64,000 nt of DNA, from positions 540,382,879 through 540,446,878 of the forward strand of contig OY856413.1 of NCBI GenBank assembly GCA_963693085.1. The letters run 5' to 3'. The notes beneath the pieces are model-generated. The model saw nothing but the letters and a program-made list of their open reading frames with translations. It made no database searches and was not told the origin of the DNA. A program made the translations under genes and the position numbers. Numbering within the stretch: the first letter of the stretch is position 1; each line of letters opens with the position of its first letter. The DNA is from Alisma plantago-aquatica (taxonomy: Eukaryota; Streptophyta; Magnoliopsida; Alismatales; Alismataceae). This document shows, piece after piece, positions 10,590 to 22,229 of this stretch.

Positions 10590-12155
10590 AATATAAGATG
10601 ATTTCAATGGCTGAAACAAGAATCACAATTTCATATGAATATTTCCCCATGAGATTCATATTAAAAATTATATAGACTTCAATATAGAAAGAGGTAAGGA
10701 AAGAACTGTTATTTCATGATATCGGAATTTTATTATGTCCTTAACTAATTATGTTTATAAATCATCAAGAATTCTGAATATAATTTATAAATCAAAAGTA
10801 TGACAACATGAAGTTGGAGTATTAATGTTTGGTATATATGTATCCCCATTGTTGCAATGAAGAGATTTGAAATTAGTATGTTGAATTGTAATGTGATACT
10901 TTATAAATAGTATAAATTCATTACATTGTTGCAGCTTACAACTTAAGAAAGTTTATAAAAAGAAGATTTAGATTAATAAAAGTGTTTTCCCACTAAGTAG
11001 AGGAATGTTTTCTCTTTATCATAACTGAGATTTTGTGTATTTGAAATTTTTATTTTCCAATGGAGTGTGAAATATATTTTTTGCATGACGAAGATACAAT
11101 TAGGCAAACTAACTAATAAAAAAATGATTTCTATGTAATTTGAAGTGTAATGTAAGCCAATCACTCTCTATTAGGGATTAGTGGTATTGTAATTTTACTA
11201 GTAATCTAACATATTAATGTGCCTTACAACATCCTACTTTCAATAGAATGGGTTCAAATCTTTTTTTCTTCATACATATGCAAACATATTTGTACTTTGA
11301 TATCAATATTGAAAGCAATGTCATTGTGTACCACCCAAGCTAAGAATTTTGATATAAAATATAAATAGTTCATCGAATCAAAGGTTATTCATTGTTATTA
11401 CAAAGCAACTTGCATTCATCATAGTTAATAAAATAAAATTATAAAAGAGTTACGAATAATTACAAACATATATATAATACTAATGCATGCTAATAAGAAA
11501 ATGGTTTTGTATGTTGTGCCAACTATAGAAGTCTAAGTTAATCTGTTGTATTATAAAATATAATACAACTATAAAAGTTAATGTACCACCCAAGCTAATA
11601 ATTTTGATATAAAATATAAATAGTTCATCGAATCAAAGGTTATTCATTGTTATTACAAAGAAAGTTGCATTCATCATAGTTAATAAAATAAAATTATAAA
11701 AGAGTTACGAATAATTATAAACATATATATAATACAAATGCATGCTAATAAGAAAATAGTTTTATATGTTGTGCCAACTATAGAAGTCTAAGTTAATATG
11801 TTGTATTATAAAATATAATATAACTATAAAAGTTAATGTACCACCCAAGCTAATAATTTTGATATAAAATATAAATAGTTCATCGAATCAAAGGTTATTC
11901 ATTGTTATTACAAACCAGCTTGCATTCATCATAGTTAATAAAATAAAATTATAAAAGGGTTATGAATAATTACAAACATATATATAATACTAATGCTTGC
12001 TAATAAGAAAATGGTTTTGTACGTTGTGCCAACTATAGAAGTCTAAGTTAATCTGTTGTTACTTCACTTCGTAATACACAATAATTTGTACAACTTATAT
12101 GTAAACAATAGTGCAATATATAATTCAAGAGGTGGATGAAGACAATAAAGTCAAA
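10590..12155. repeat. CACTA internal duplication, copy 1 (A-BBB-C)
   Basis: About 740 bp of AT-rich sequence (block A, 10590-11327), three 255-bp units (block B) and a ~95-bp block C that starts TTACTTCACTTCG. The whole is repeated in tandem at 12156-13210 with only one B unit. No coding capacity. Confidence 0.85.
11328..12060 (+). repeat. 255-bp tandem repeat, about 2.9 units
   Basis: Units start at 11328, 11583 and 11838 with GTACCACCCAAGCTAA and have an exact 255-bp period. A fourth homologous unit starts at 12891 in the neighbouring duplicate. Confidence 0.92.
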
Positions 12156-13210
12156 ATTATAAGATGATTTCAATGGCTGAAACAAAAAACACAAATTCAT
12201 ATGAATGTTTCCCCATGATATTCATATTAAAAATTTTATAGACTTCAATATAGAAAGAGGTAAGGAAAGCACTGCTATTGCATGATATCAGAATTTTATT
12301 GTCTTTAACTAATTATGTTTATAAATCATCAAGAATTCTGAATATAATTTATAAAGCAAAAGTATTACAACATGTAGTTGGAGTATTAATTTTTGGTAAA
12401 CGGTATCCCCATTGTTGCAATGAAGAGATTTGAAATTAGTATGTTGAATTGTAATGTGATACTTTACAAATAGTATAAACTCATTACATTGTTGCAGCTC
12501 ACAACTTAAGAAAATTTATAAAAGGACGATGTAGATTAATAAAAGTATTTTTCCACTAAGTAGAGGAATGTTTTCTCTTTATCATAATTGAGATTTTGTA
12601 TTTGAAATTTTTTATTTTCCAATGGAGTGTGAAATATAAATTTTGCATGAAGAAGATACAATTAGGCAAACTAACTAATAAAAAAAATGATTTCTATGTA
12701 ATTTGAAGTGTAATGTAAGTCAATCACTCTCTATTAGGGATTAGTGGTATTGTAAATTTACTAGTAATCTAACATATTAATGTGCCTTACAACATCCTAC
12801 TTTCAATATAACGGGTTCAAATCCTTTTTTCTTCATATATATGCAAACATATTTGTACTTTGATATCAATATTGAAAGCAATGCCATTGTGTACCACCCA
12901 AGCTAAGAATTTTGATATAAAATATAAATAGTTCATCGAATCAAAGGTTATTAATTGTTATTACAAAGAAACTTGCATTCATCATAGTTAATAAAATAAA
13001 TTATAAAAGAGTTATGAATAATTACAAACATATATATAATACTAATGCATGCTAATAAGAAAATGGTTTTGTATGTTGTGCCAACTATATAAGTCTAAGT
13101 TAATTTATTGTTACTTAACTACATAATATAATAATTTGTACAACCTATATGTAAACAATAGTGCAATATAGAATTCAAGAGGTGGATGAAGACAATAAAG
13201 TCAAAATATG
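12156..13210. repeat. CACTA internal duplication, copy 2 (A'-B'-C')
   Basis: Tandem partner of 10590-12155, high identity, offset about 1.56 kb. It carries one 255-bp unit (12891-13115) instead of three. Confidence 0.85.
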
Positions 13211-13405
13211 CTTAATATGAGTTAAAAAAAATTGTGACTTCGGTTTTGACCAAATAATTATAGTTCATGTTATAGGCTTCAATTTTTTGAATGGTCTAGC
13301 ATTTTATCATTATATATTACTCTTAGCGATTGATCTGGGTGAGTAATCATAGTGAGAGGATATTATATGAATTCCTTGCATGTGATATTGTTCCCTTGTC
13401 ATGAA
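13205..13405 (+). repeat. About 200-bp direct repeat, copy 1
   Basis: Matches 14395-14600: both contain GCTTAATATGAGTTA, TTTTGACCAAATAATTATAG, TTACTCTTAGCGATTGATCT and GTGATATTGTTCCCTT. Offset about 1.2 kb. Confidence 0.85.
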
Positions 13406-14394
13406 AGAAACATGGAATAAATAATTCGTTGTATGGATTATATATTGGAAGCACGGTTGAAACCTGAAGCAACGTGATCGATTCTCTTTCGCAGAGTCCA
13501 AGCCACCAAAGAAACAAAGCCCGACGGTAGGTGGATTATATTGGCTGGTGTATGAGCCTTCACGGAGAATTGGCCTTCCCAGAGTCTATTGTTCTGTAAA
13601 TTATAAAATAACGACCCATTAGCCTTCGAAAGAAAAGAGCACTGAGTACTAAAATTCAGACTGGTGTGTGAGATATAACCATGAATACCGGACGTTTGAA
13701 ATAGAGAAAAGTACAGACTGACACAAGTACTCTAGAATCAATTGCAGCGGCGTAGCCAGGAATTTTTGTCAGGGAGGGCACCATAGAAGACAATAGTTCA
13801 TACAGAAGAAAAAAAGTACTGAAATGAAACTAAATGTTTATTATTTTAAGGAATTCTAATAGCCCTTATTAATCACTTGCTTGTGGTTCATATGATAATT
13901 AACTTTATCTGAAACACTCATTTACACAATATTACTGATCTAGGAATATGATTCACCTGAATATCCAATGTAATGACAATATGATCGGAAACAACCATGA
14001 ATTGTAAAGAATGTTTATTATAAACATATAAAACAAAAAATGTGACACCTAAAGAGATCTTAGTAAACAAAACTGTAGTGATGCTTATATCATGTTTATT
14101 CGAAGAAGGCTTGGTTTATATGTTTGCATTGCCTAAAGTATTTTTCAAAGTCCAATAGGAGGAAATTCGGAATTGATGTCTGAATTAATATCCTTATTGG
14201 TGACCAGATTGCATCAGTTGCAGTATGTCATTGTACATCAACTTTTATGATGCATATTTGTTACCAATGAATAGCAAGTTTTCCATTCTCTATGTAAGGA
14301 AACATACCGAATGGTCCGAACGTATTGTATTCACACCATCATACAGTCGATTCACGCGAGAAAGAACATGAGAGATCGGTAAATAACAAATAAA
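13406..14394. other. Non-coding CACTA filler
   Basis: No gene recognised. A short GCGGCGTAGCCAGGAATTTTT word near 13748 resembles a motif seen in many plant mobile elements, possibly the edge of another insertion. Confidence 0.3.
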
Positions 14395-14600
14395 GTCAAC
14401 ATGTGCTTAATATGAGTTAACAAAATAATTCTTTGTGACTTCAGTTTTGACCAAATAATTATAGATCATGTTATAGGGTTCAATTTTTTGGATGGTCTAG
14501 TATTTTATCATTATATATTACTCTTAGCGATTGATCTAGGTGAGTAATCATAGTGAGAGTATATTATACGAATGCCATGCATGTGATATTGTTCCCTTCT
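14395..14600 (+). repeat. About 200-bp direct repeat, copy 2
   Basis: Partner of 13205-13405, with a small insertion relative to it. Confidence 0.85.
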
Positions 14601-16280
14601 CAAAATCACTATTAGTCACAATGCGACAAAGGAGATGACTTAAAATGAAAAGGGATAATTTAAAAGTCCCATTACTTTTCCAATAGTCACCAATGATGTG
14701 CAATTTGGATGCTATTATGTTGATATTCAAGCCATTTTAGCATCATTTGCTTGTAGCAATGTGCTAATGATGTTGTACGCCAGATTCAAGAATATATGTA
14801 CAATTTCTTGAGTATTATAGTATTTTCAATGCCAAAAATGCAATATAGATGTATATGTTTATTCTGCTATTTCAATCTAATTGCAACTATTTTTTAACTA
14901 CAACGACTAGGTCCATATAAATGATGAATATTAACCCAAGATGTGTTCCAATGAATCAATATCGTGATAAATTATATGTATATATATGGTCATACCTTGA
15001 AATGATATGTGAGCATGTTTTATAATCTCTAGTTGCGTAAACTATATGGTGTGTAGCTAATGTGGCGTGCAACTTTTTTCTAGATTTAGGTAAACAATAA
15101 TCCTTGCACTATTGACAAACATCATAAAGACCTTGAGGTATAACATCCCATCGAACCAGGTCACCACCACTATATAATCTATAAGGGTAAAAATTAATCA
15201 AACTTCATTGTGCACTTATTTCTTTTTTAGAATGCCCACTAACAAAAATCATTTCCTTCGTTTATATACTATCAACAACCACACTGACAATATTTTCTTC
15301 TCCATGTTTTCAGCAATAATAAAATAACTTTTTTATTTATCAGTAGGAACATAATTCACACATATTTTAAATTAATATGGCCCTCCATCATTTACCTTAA
15401 ATTGGAAGGAAATAAATCATATCTTTGTTAATTTGTTGTCCCAAACGTATCATTGTTAATCTCCATCGTACACACTCTTTATCAATTCCTTTTCAGGGGT
15501 GAGTTTTTGAGTAAATATATGGTAGGGAATTTTTAAGAACAATGAGAACAATAAGTATGGAGCAATATGTGATGCATTCACATTAAAAAAAAACTAAAAA
15601 ATATATGTTAGAAAAATTATGTCGGCCAAAATATTTGTGTTCATAAAAAAAGGCAATGATGTTATCTTTATCACAAACTTCTACTTGTCGTGCTAAATGG
15701 GGCATATGGTATGTAATGTCCTACCAATGCCTAATTGCCTATGATAATAAGCACAAATCACACTAAAATGATCAAATGTGGCTAGGATAATAAAAATAAT
15801 GTATTTGATTCTTACTATTAAATGAAACACCTACAGCTCATCAATATCATGATGTAGAAATTTATTGTAACTATGTAACTCAATCCTAACATGAAGCTTA
15901 ATTCTTTCTTCGCAAGCCCAATAATAGGTTGGTGTAGTGAAGACATACCTGATCTGAGAAGTGCGGCCGGGAAACAGAATTAAAATTGATTGTCGGCTGG
16001 TGGTGGAAGCAGAATTCAACCAAAAGTCCTTACAGAGCGCACCACATGGATCCTCAAGATAGGTAGGTAGCTTTTAACCAAAAATAGAACCGAATTTATC
16101 TTTATGGCTCGAATTTAAATTACTATTAGGAAGATAGAAAAAAACACTCACCTTTATGGCTCGAATTCTAATTATCCATCCGCCGCTTCTTGGTCATCAG
16201 TTGGTCATGACATCAAACATATCTGGGAACAAGAAAATGATTGAGTATGAAATTGAAGAACACAACGGCAAGGCTTATAG
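14601..16280. other. AT-rich CACTA interior, no gene seen
   Basis: Long AT-rich stretch upstream of tnp2. It could be intron or untranslated leader of the transposase transcript; no conserved coding block is visible on either strand. Confidence 0.35.
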
Positions 16281-16289
16281 ATGGTTTAC

Positions 16290-16900
16290 GCACTAAAACA
16301 TTGAACCGTTGATTATCATCAAGGTTGCGAGTGAAGGACAACCTGCAATAAGAAATTTGAGAGGGAGGAGAGTCCAAGTGCGTAGAAGACTAGAACTCCC
16401 ACGTGGAGAGGAGGATCACGGACTGAGTCTAATGGACAGTCACTGAGGATCAATGATCCGTGAGTGCAGATCCCAGATCAGGACTAGAGGCGCGCTACGG
16501 AAGATCATGGACGGTCAATGGTGGATGGATAATTAGAATCACAGATGGTACAAAATCACAAAGACGGTCAATGGCGGATGGATAGCGGACAGTGCTAGTC
16601 CTTTGCGGAGAATCACAGACCGTGCAGAATGGACCTGCGACGTGTAGTCAAGCAGAGAAGCACACAATGGTGTCGGTCATTTACGGAGAATCACAGACGT
16701 CAAGCATAGGAGCACGCAGTGCGTTGGTCGCTTGTGGAGGGTGTCGCTTGCGTAGGATCGAAAGGCACTAGTTGTCGCTTACGGCGCGCTATTGGTGTTG
16801 GTCGCTTGCGGAGGGTGTTGCCTGCTCAGGAATTGGAACGGTTGTAGCTTGTGGAGGATCTGAACGTGCTGGAAGGAAATAAAGATCGCCGCGTAGGATT
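16290..16900 (-). promoter_or_regulatory. GC-rich island inside the CACTA 5' end
   Basis: Markedly GC-rich against its surroundings, with internally repeated words (GGTCAATGG.GGATGGATA, GGTCGCTTG.GGAGGGTGT, GGAGAATCACAGAC). It lies just inside the subterminal repeats at the end from which tnp2 is read. The maize Spm element has a GC-rich downstream control region in the same place; that role here is inference. Confidence 0.5.
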
Positions 16901-16949
16901 TTTCCTGGAAACGGCGGGCACACAATGCTATATTTATTTAGTTAGATTG

Positions 16950-17185
16950 ATTTTGGAGGGAAATAATGGAGGGAAGCATCCTAATTTTATTGTGAGGGAT
17001 TATCATGAATTATGACTTATTTTTGAACGAAAGGGGGCCACAAAGAATTTGACATCAGCGTTAAAGACACGGTTCAGGGACAAAGCCTTGTTGGTTAGAG
17101 ATGATCCCTCAATAATAGATATTTATTTTGAAGGCCTCTGATCCCTCACAACTGTCCTTCACTAAAACCTTTATTTTTTGTAGTG
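16950..17185 (-). repeat. CACTA 5' terminal inverted repeat and subterminal region
   Basis: On the minus strand the tip reads CACTACAAAAAATAAAGG, then TTTTAGTGAAGGACAGTTGTGAGGG-type words and CCTTCAAAATAAATA..TTGAGGGA. These match the subterminal repeats at 4205-4640 in inverted orientation. Confidence 0.85.
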
Positions 17186-17188
17186 TTA

Positions 17189-17351
17189 GAAAGTACAAGC
17201 GGATACAACTATTTTATAAGGATTAGGAAATGACAATATAAAATGATAAAGATATAATGTCTTAGACTCCAAGTCTATCATTAATTGTACTTTCCTAATA
17301 TTATTAGATATTATTTCTTATCCAATTAGGACAAAAGACAAAATTATAACA
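17189..17351 (-). repeat. 3' LTR of the small element, proximal part
   Basis: Continues the LTR interrupted at 4186; matches 18507-18668 (GAAAGTACAAG.GGATA, TTAGACTCCAA.TCTA, TCCTAAT.TT.TTAGATATTAT). It ends AACA before the polypurine tract (about 17352-17364). Confidence 0.85.
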
Positions 17352-18118
17352 ATCTCCACCTTGTATCTTATCCACTGAAGTTGTTCCTCCAAGAAGTCTG
17401 CTCCCATTCTTCTTCTATGCTTTCACCCACGAAAGCTTCTTCCATTTCCAGAACTGTATCACCATGCACGCCTACATGGAGAGCGTGTCTAGACATGGCT
17501 ACCTGGACCCTTCATGTGAGAGCTCCTCATATTGTACAATATGACAAACTGTACTGCCTCCACCTGCGGTTGAAAGAATTGTATCCTTCACACTTTTGAC
17601 CCCCATGCCATTGGGTTATCTTCTTTTAACAACGCTCACTTGAAGACACAACATGGTCAGTCCAACCACGACTTCCTCTTTCTAATAGTTGACAACTTCG
17701 TCTCTACACTTATTGAAATTTGCAGTCGAGTTTGCAATCTCGCACCAAACTTCTCTTGAGAGTTAAATACATGTAGCACTATTCAGGTTCATGACACTCA
17801 CCACCCAAGCTACTGCTTCATATACGCCTTCCATGTCGGTAGACCTTCGTTAGTTGCTCCTCTTTTAGTTAGATAAAATCAAACCAATTGATAGAACCAG
17901 GTATCCTCCATGGCCACTTGCCCCTTGCAAGTAAGTAGCATGACTCCGCCTCGCATTGATATTTCACAACTAGAGGATTCACGCCCTCTTGATTCAGTAA
18001 TGTTGCCATAAAAAAAAATTATTGGATGGCCCCCAACGGTAGTTGTCAACGTCATCGTGATTTTATGTGCTCCTGATGCTTTGTGATCTTCTCATATGAA
18101 CCCTTCTCTAATACCACT
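17352..18118 (-). other. Internal region of the small LTR element
   Basis: About 770 bp between the polypurine tract and the primer-binding site (about 18108-18117). No gag or pol residues recognised; short open frames here match nothing known to me. Confidence 0.7.
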
Positions 18119-18668
18119 TGAAGGGATTTGCAGAATCTTCAAACCCAAGAAAAATGCCACACGAGATATAGCCCATACATGCACGATAAAAGTCACGACC
18201 TCCCACATCGAGAAATCCAATAGTACAAAGAACATGATTGGCAAAGAAGACCACATAATTCTATTAAGAAACCTCAAGAAGATTGGAAGGATAGTCACTC
18301 CCTCACAATCACATGCCCACAATAGAATCTCGTAACCCACTCTCACTCTCTCTCCCCTGTGGCTATCTTTTGTTTCTTCCTATTTTTGACACACAATGTT
18401 CTCCTACGTTGACCACGTGAAGCTACCACACGTTGGAATCCTCTCACATCGGCACACCATATTCCAATTTTGTCTACTTCTTTTTATAGATAGGGACTCC
18501 CATTTAGAAAGTACAAGAGGATATGACTATTCTATGGGGATTAGGAAAAGACAATACAAAAGGATAAAGAAATAATTTTTTAGACTCCAAATCTAACATT
18601 AATTACACTTTCCTAATGTTGTTAGATATTATTCCTTATCCAATAAGATAAGAGATAAAATCCTAACA
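18119..18668 (-). repeat. 5' LTR of the small element
   Basis: 550-bp intact LTR. A TATA-like CTATAAAAAG lies on the minus strand near 18490. Followed by the AATTT target-site duplication. Confidence 0.85.
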
Positions 18669-18673
18669 AATTT

Positions 18674-20843
18674 CACGTACCAAATGACATCATGGGAACT
18701 TATATTCTCATGCATTCTAAGCATGAGATTGACATTTCTAGCACTTATTTACAAAAATATGGCCAATGAAGCATTATGCATGAGACATTATATTTTTCAT
18801 TACAATAAAGAATGTCATTATACATATTTTCATGTTGGAACGTCATGTCCAATACAAATACAAGGAATTACATTATGTACATATTTTTTATTGAATAATT
18901 TTCCAGAACATTGTTCTTGGAGAAGCAAAAAGAATATGCATTACAAAAAAATATCATATTACAAGCTTATGATGGGTAAAAAAACTCACTATGAGAGTGA
19001 TACATAGAAACCATAGAATGGTAGTCTGTATCATCTCTCAAAGATGGTGGTGATTGTGGTTCTTAGACCTGAAATCACTTCACTCATCACATATCATTCG
19101 GTGCACTTTGACATCATTAAATGCAATCTTGAAACATGGGTTGTTATAACGGTGATGATTGGGTGACTTTGACACATGGGGATAGACTATGAGTGATAGA
19201 GATGAGATTTGTCCCTCCTACATGAGATTGATATCCATGGTCACTTGATAAGCGATACTGAGAATGTATGGCCGTACCCATGTGATTCAATATATGATAT
19301 GTGAACTCACATGTATCTCACACAGTCTACACTAATTCAAGGAACATGGATTGAATGTTGAGAGGATGATGATTCCATGCCTTGAGTTCAATCAATATAT
19401 TAGAGACAAGGGAACTATACAATCACAATAACACTATTCACATATTATAGGTTAAAGTTGTTCTCAAACTTTCTGAATTATTTGGGTAGCAATGATGTGT
19501 GACTAGAAACCACTCTTTGCTTCTAATGTCATAAGTTATTATGGACATTCACTGCCAACGTAATTCTGGACCTATAGGATCACACACATAGGATACACTT
19601 GGATTAATGGAGTATAGTCATGAATGATGTTTAGATCGAATGCTAAAGGTGTTTAGGTATTCATTTAAACAACAGATCAATTGACTAGACTCAGAATGAT
19701 CAATTTCAAGTGTTGGACTGAATGATTAGAGTGTCAGGTTGATTGGAATTGATTACTAAAGTGTATATGTATTCAATTCATGCACCAACAACTGATTGCA
19801 CTACCAAACTACGGTAATATGGTTAGTCAGACTGGTTGGAATGAAGTTGGCTATCCAAACTGAGGTGAACCGACCGATTCATGCTGATGATCCGTCTCGC
19901 ATGTGTGAAATCACTCACCAGACAACCATCTGGGTGAGCAAGACGACTATCTCGCATGTGTGAAATTGCTTAGTTAGGATGGGGAAGGTTCTAGATACTT
20001 TTTCAAATTCATTTGGATTGCACAATACTTGTTGTGCAACAAAATTCGATGTTTAACAATGATTAGAAGCAAACTGCTAATTCTGTGTGCAAATAGAAAA
20101 CTACAGAAGCATGAGACAACCATTTTACACTATGAAACGACCGTCTCATGCATGAGACGACCATTTCACAGTGCGAGATGATCGTTTCACTGTCTGCAAA
20201 TTCCAGAACATTCATATTTTTCTGGACCATTCTACTCCCACATTAATTGGGAACCCTAACTCTACCCTCTACTATAAATAGAGGGGTATTGGGGGCTTCC
20301 CAAGACACACAATTGGGATTAGTGGTCCTGACAATTGTTTTCCTATCTAGTTGTGCTAACCATGAGAGCCTAAACAAGTGCTACACGACTAGGAAGGGAT
20401 AGCGAGGGAGGAGCAACTGAGATCAGTTGTTGTGGAAGAGCATGTCGGAGATTAGTACGCTGACAAAAGGGGACAACACCTTCTTGTTGGCTGTGGTAGC
20501 GCAACGTGGAGTTCTCGGTAATCCGCATGGATTACTCTAGAGGCAAGAGTCCTTTGATTACTACTAGGAGGACAACGTCAGCCTACAATCTGTGACAAGT
20601 CTACAGGAGCCGTTATAGGAGTTGTTTGAGTTCGTCGTCTGTGGTGAAGACAATGAGCTGCACAGACACCGTCCAAGATAATAATTGCAGGGTGATGTCG
20701 TTGGACTTTCTCCAGGACCAGATATAACCTTGCAATCCTTCCTTCCTAGATACATTGTTGTTGACAAGATTCTACTGGTTTCTAAGAAACGGGAAAATAA
20801 ATTTTTGTTTCTGATGCCTTTATTTGTGCCCGATTTCCCAACA
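18674..20843 (+). repeat. Decayed 5' LTR of a plus-strand Copia element
   Basis: From about 18960 rightward it matches the reverse complement of the Copia LTR at 36089-37934: AGTGATACAT, TGACACATG, GAGGATGAT..TTCCATGCC, TAGAAACCA, CCAACGTAAT and CCTATAGGATCACACACATAGGAT occur in the same order. A TATA box (CTATAAATAG) lies near 20272 and the LTR ends CCCAACA at 20843, next to a primer-binding site. The left edge is uncertain. Confidence 0.68.
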
Positions 20844-20844
20844 G

Positions 20845-20856
20845 TGGTATTAGAGC
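20845..20856 (+). other. Primer-binding site of the plus-strand Copia
   Basis: TGGTATTAGAGC differs by one base from the usual initiator-Met tRNA complement TGGTATCAGAGC. Confidence 0.75.
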
Positions 20857-22229
20857 CCCGCCAATCTATGGGGTATCTGGGATCTAAATCGATGTGATTG
20901 GATTTAGTTTTTCATTTATTATTGCATACAATGTGAATATTAAAATTATTAATGTGCATATCTAACTAAATACCACATATGATCACAACAAATTTATATA
21001 TTATATGATATAATATGCAATCCATACACGTCACCATAAAAATGCGTTAATGGTGGATGTTAGTGTGGTTATGGTCAAAATCCCAGATCTATGTGTGCAT
21101 GGTTGTGGATTATTCCTATTTTTAATCGGCCTGCATACTAATCCCTTCTCTCCTTTCTAAATGTGAATTAATGTTCTTCTTCCTATTTCCCCTCGAATGT
21201 AACTCGAGCTTTCCCTTTTACAATGTAAAGAAATAGGATAGTTTTCATTTATGCATCATCGTGAGAAATTGTTCTGCACTGGATGAACTGATCATTTGGA
21301 GGACCAAGGAGGCCAGATGACAGGATGGGAACCGATCAATTGGTGACCCCAAATGACCGACTGGTGGAGACCAGACGACTGTTTTAGGAACTCAATCAAG
21401 CAATCAAGAGGCGAGTCGACCGATTCAAGTGTTGAGCCGATCAACCCAGATTGGACCTAGCATGGATCTTCATCAACAACAGGTTGCATGTGATGTGAAA
21501 CTTAGGTGGTGGCAATCCCTTGTGGCTCCAAAGAATTGCATTACTGTCCATAACTATCACTCGTATATTTTTGATTGCATGTTCACATTGTGGTTATAGA
21601 ATGTATATGATACGTACTATAGTATGTGGTGATTGGATATGTATATATATTTATATATAAAATCCATCAAATAAAATATTAAGTCTTAGATGCTTTCCAT
21701 AAGCATCACTCATGAAAAGCTTGATTGACCAAGCATGGGCATGCCCTAGCGTGGTGTGTCGTCTATCTCATGCAAGTGTGATAGTAGATATGTGGGTCTG
21801 TCCTAGCAGGGTGTATATTTATCATGTTGGCTTATGGGTCAGGCTTAACTAGGTGATCTTAATTGGATTAAGCACCTAGAGGCATATGGATGATCAATGA
21901 CAAAGAGTTGTGCATATCATCTATCAAGAGTTGCATGTGATGCAATTGGCAAAAGTTGCCTACCTGATAGAATCAAGTTGTAGGTGACAACCCTAGTTGG
22001 CTCATGATTTTGGTGAAATTAGGATATTGGCCAACTAGAATATTGTACGCTGCAATATTTTGAATTGATACATGAGGATTATCAATTTGAACAAAATAGA
22101 GGGATAATTGTAAAAAAAAAAACTAATTAATATCATCAAAATTCAAATCAAATAAATAAAAAATGTTTTGAAAAGTTGCAATATTCTTTTATAGACAAAC
22201 ATGAATATTATATAGTTGCGATTAGTCCT
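20857..22229. other. Untranslated leader of the plus-strand Copia
   Basis: AT-rich, no conserved coding block. It contains scattered words related to those in the LTR (ACCGATCAATTGGTGAC, GACCGACTGG near 21340-21365). Confidence 0.4.

Larger units (their letters stand above)
4187..17185 (-). mobile_element. CACTA (En/Spm, CMC superfamily) DNA transposon, about 13 kb
   Basis: Class II transposon inserted in the LTR of the small retroelement. The right end on the minus strand reads CACTACAAAAAATAAAGG, a textbook CACTA terminus, followed outside by TTA (17186-17188), which matches TTA at 4184-4186. Both ends carry related subterminal motifs in inverted orientation (CCTTCA..AATA.. TTGAGGGA, and GTGAGGG near the tip). 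Genes read leftward: tnp2 transposase (about 9666-6149), then a Transposase_24 gene (about 5822-4930). The promoter end is therefore the right end, where a GC-rich stretch lies just inside the subterminal repeats. The left terminus is damaged, so its exact base is uncertain. Both genes carry lesions; the copy looks non-autonomous today. Confidence 0.88.
3779..18668 (-). mobile_element. Small non-autonomous LTR retrotransposon, split by a CACTA element
   Basis: A minus-strand LTR retrotransposon bounded by the 5-bp target-site duplication AATTT (3774-3778 and 18669-18673). The 5' LTR is 18119-18668 (550 bp). The 3' LTR is 3779-4186 joined to 17189-17351, because a CACTA transposon landed inside it. 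LTRs begin TGTTA and end TTCA on the minus strand. The primer-binding site next to the 5' LTR reads TGGTATTAGAG on the minus strand, close to the initiator-Met tRNA complement. A polypurine tract AAGGTGGAGATT abuts the 3' LTR, a pattern typical of Copia. The internal region is only about 770 bp and encodes nothing recognisable, so this is a non-autonomous derivative (TRIM-like, though its LTRs are longer than usual for TRIMs). Without the CACTA it would be about 1.9 kb. Confidence 0.82.

Noticed and set aside
11328..12060. Regular direct repeats that might suggest a CRISPR-like array
   Set aside because: The unit is 255 bp with no spacer/repeat alternation, in a plant CACTA element; it is an ordinary tandem duplication.
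18684..19007. A 107-residue open frame with no match
   Set aside because: Lies in or at the edge of a decayed Copia LTR, rich in rare residues, without a domain; likely chance.
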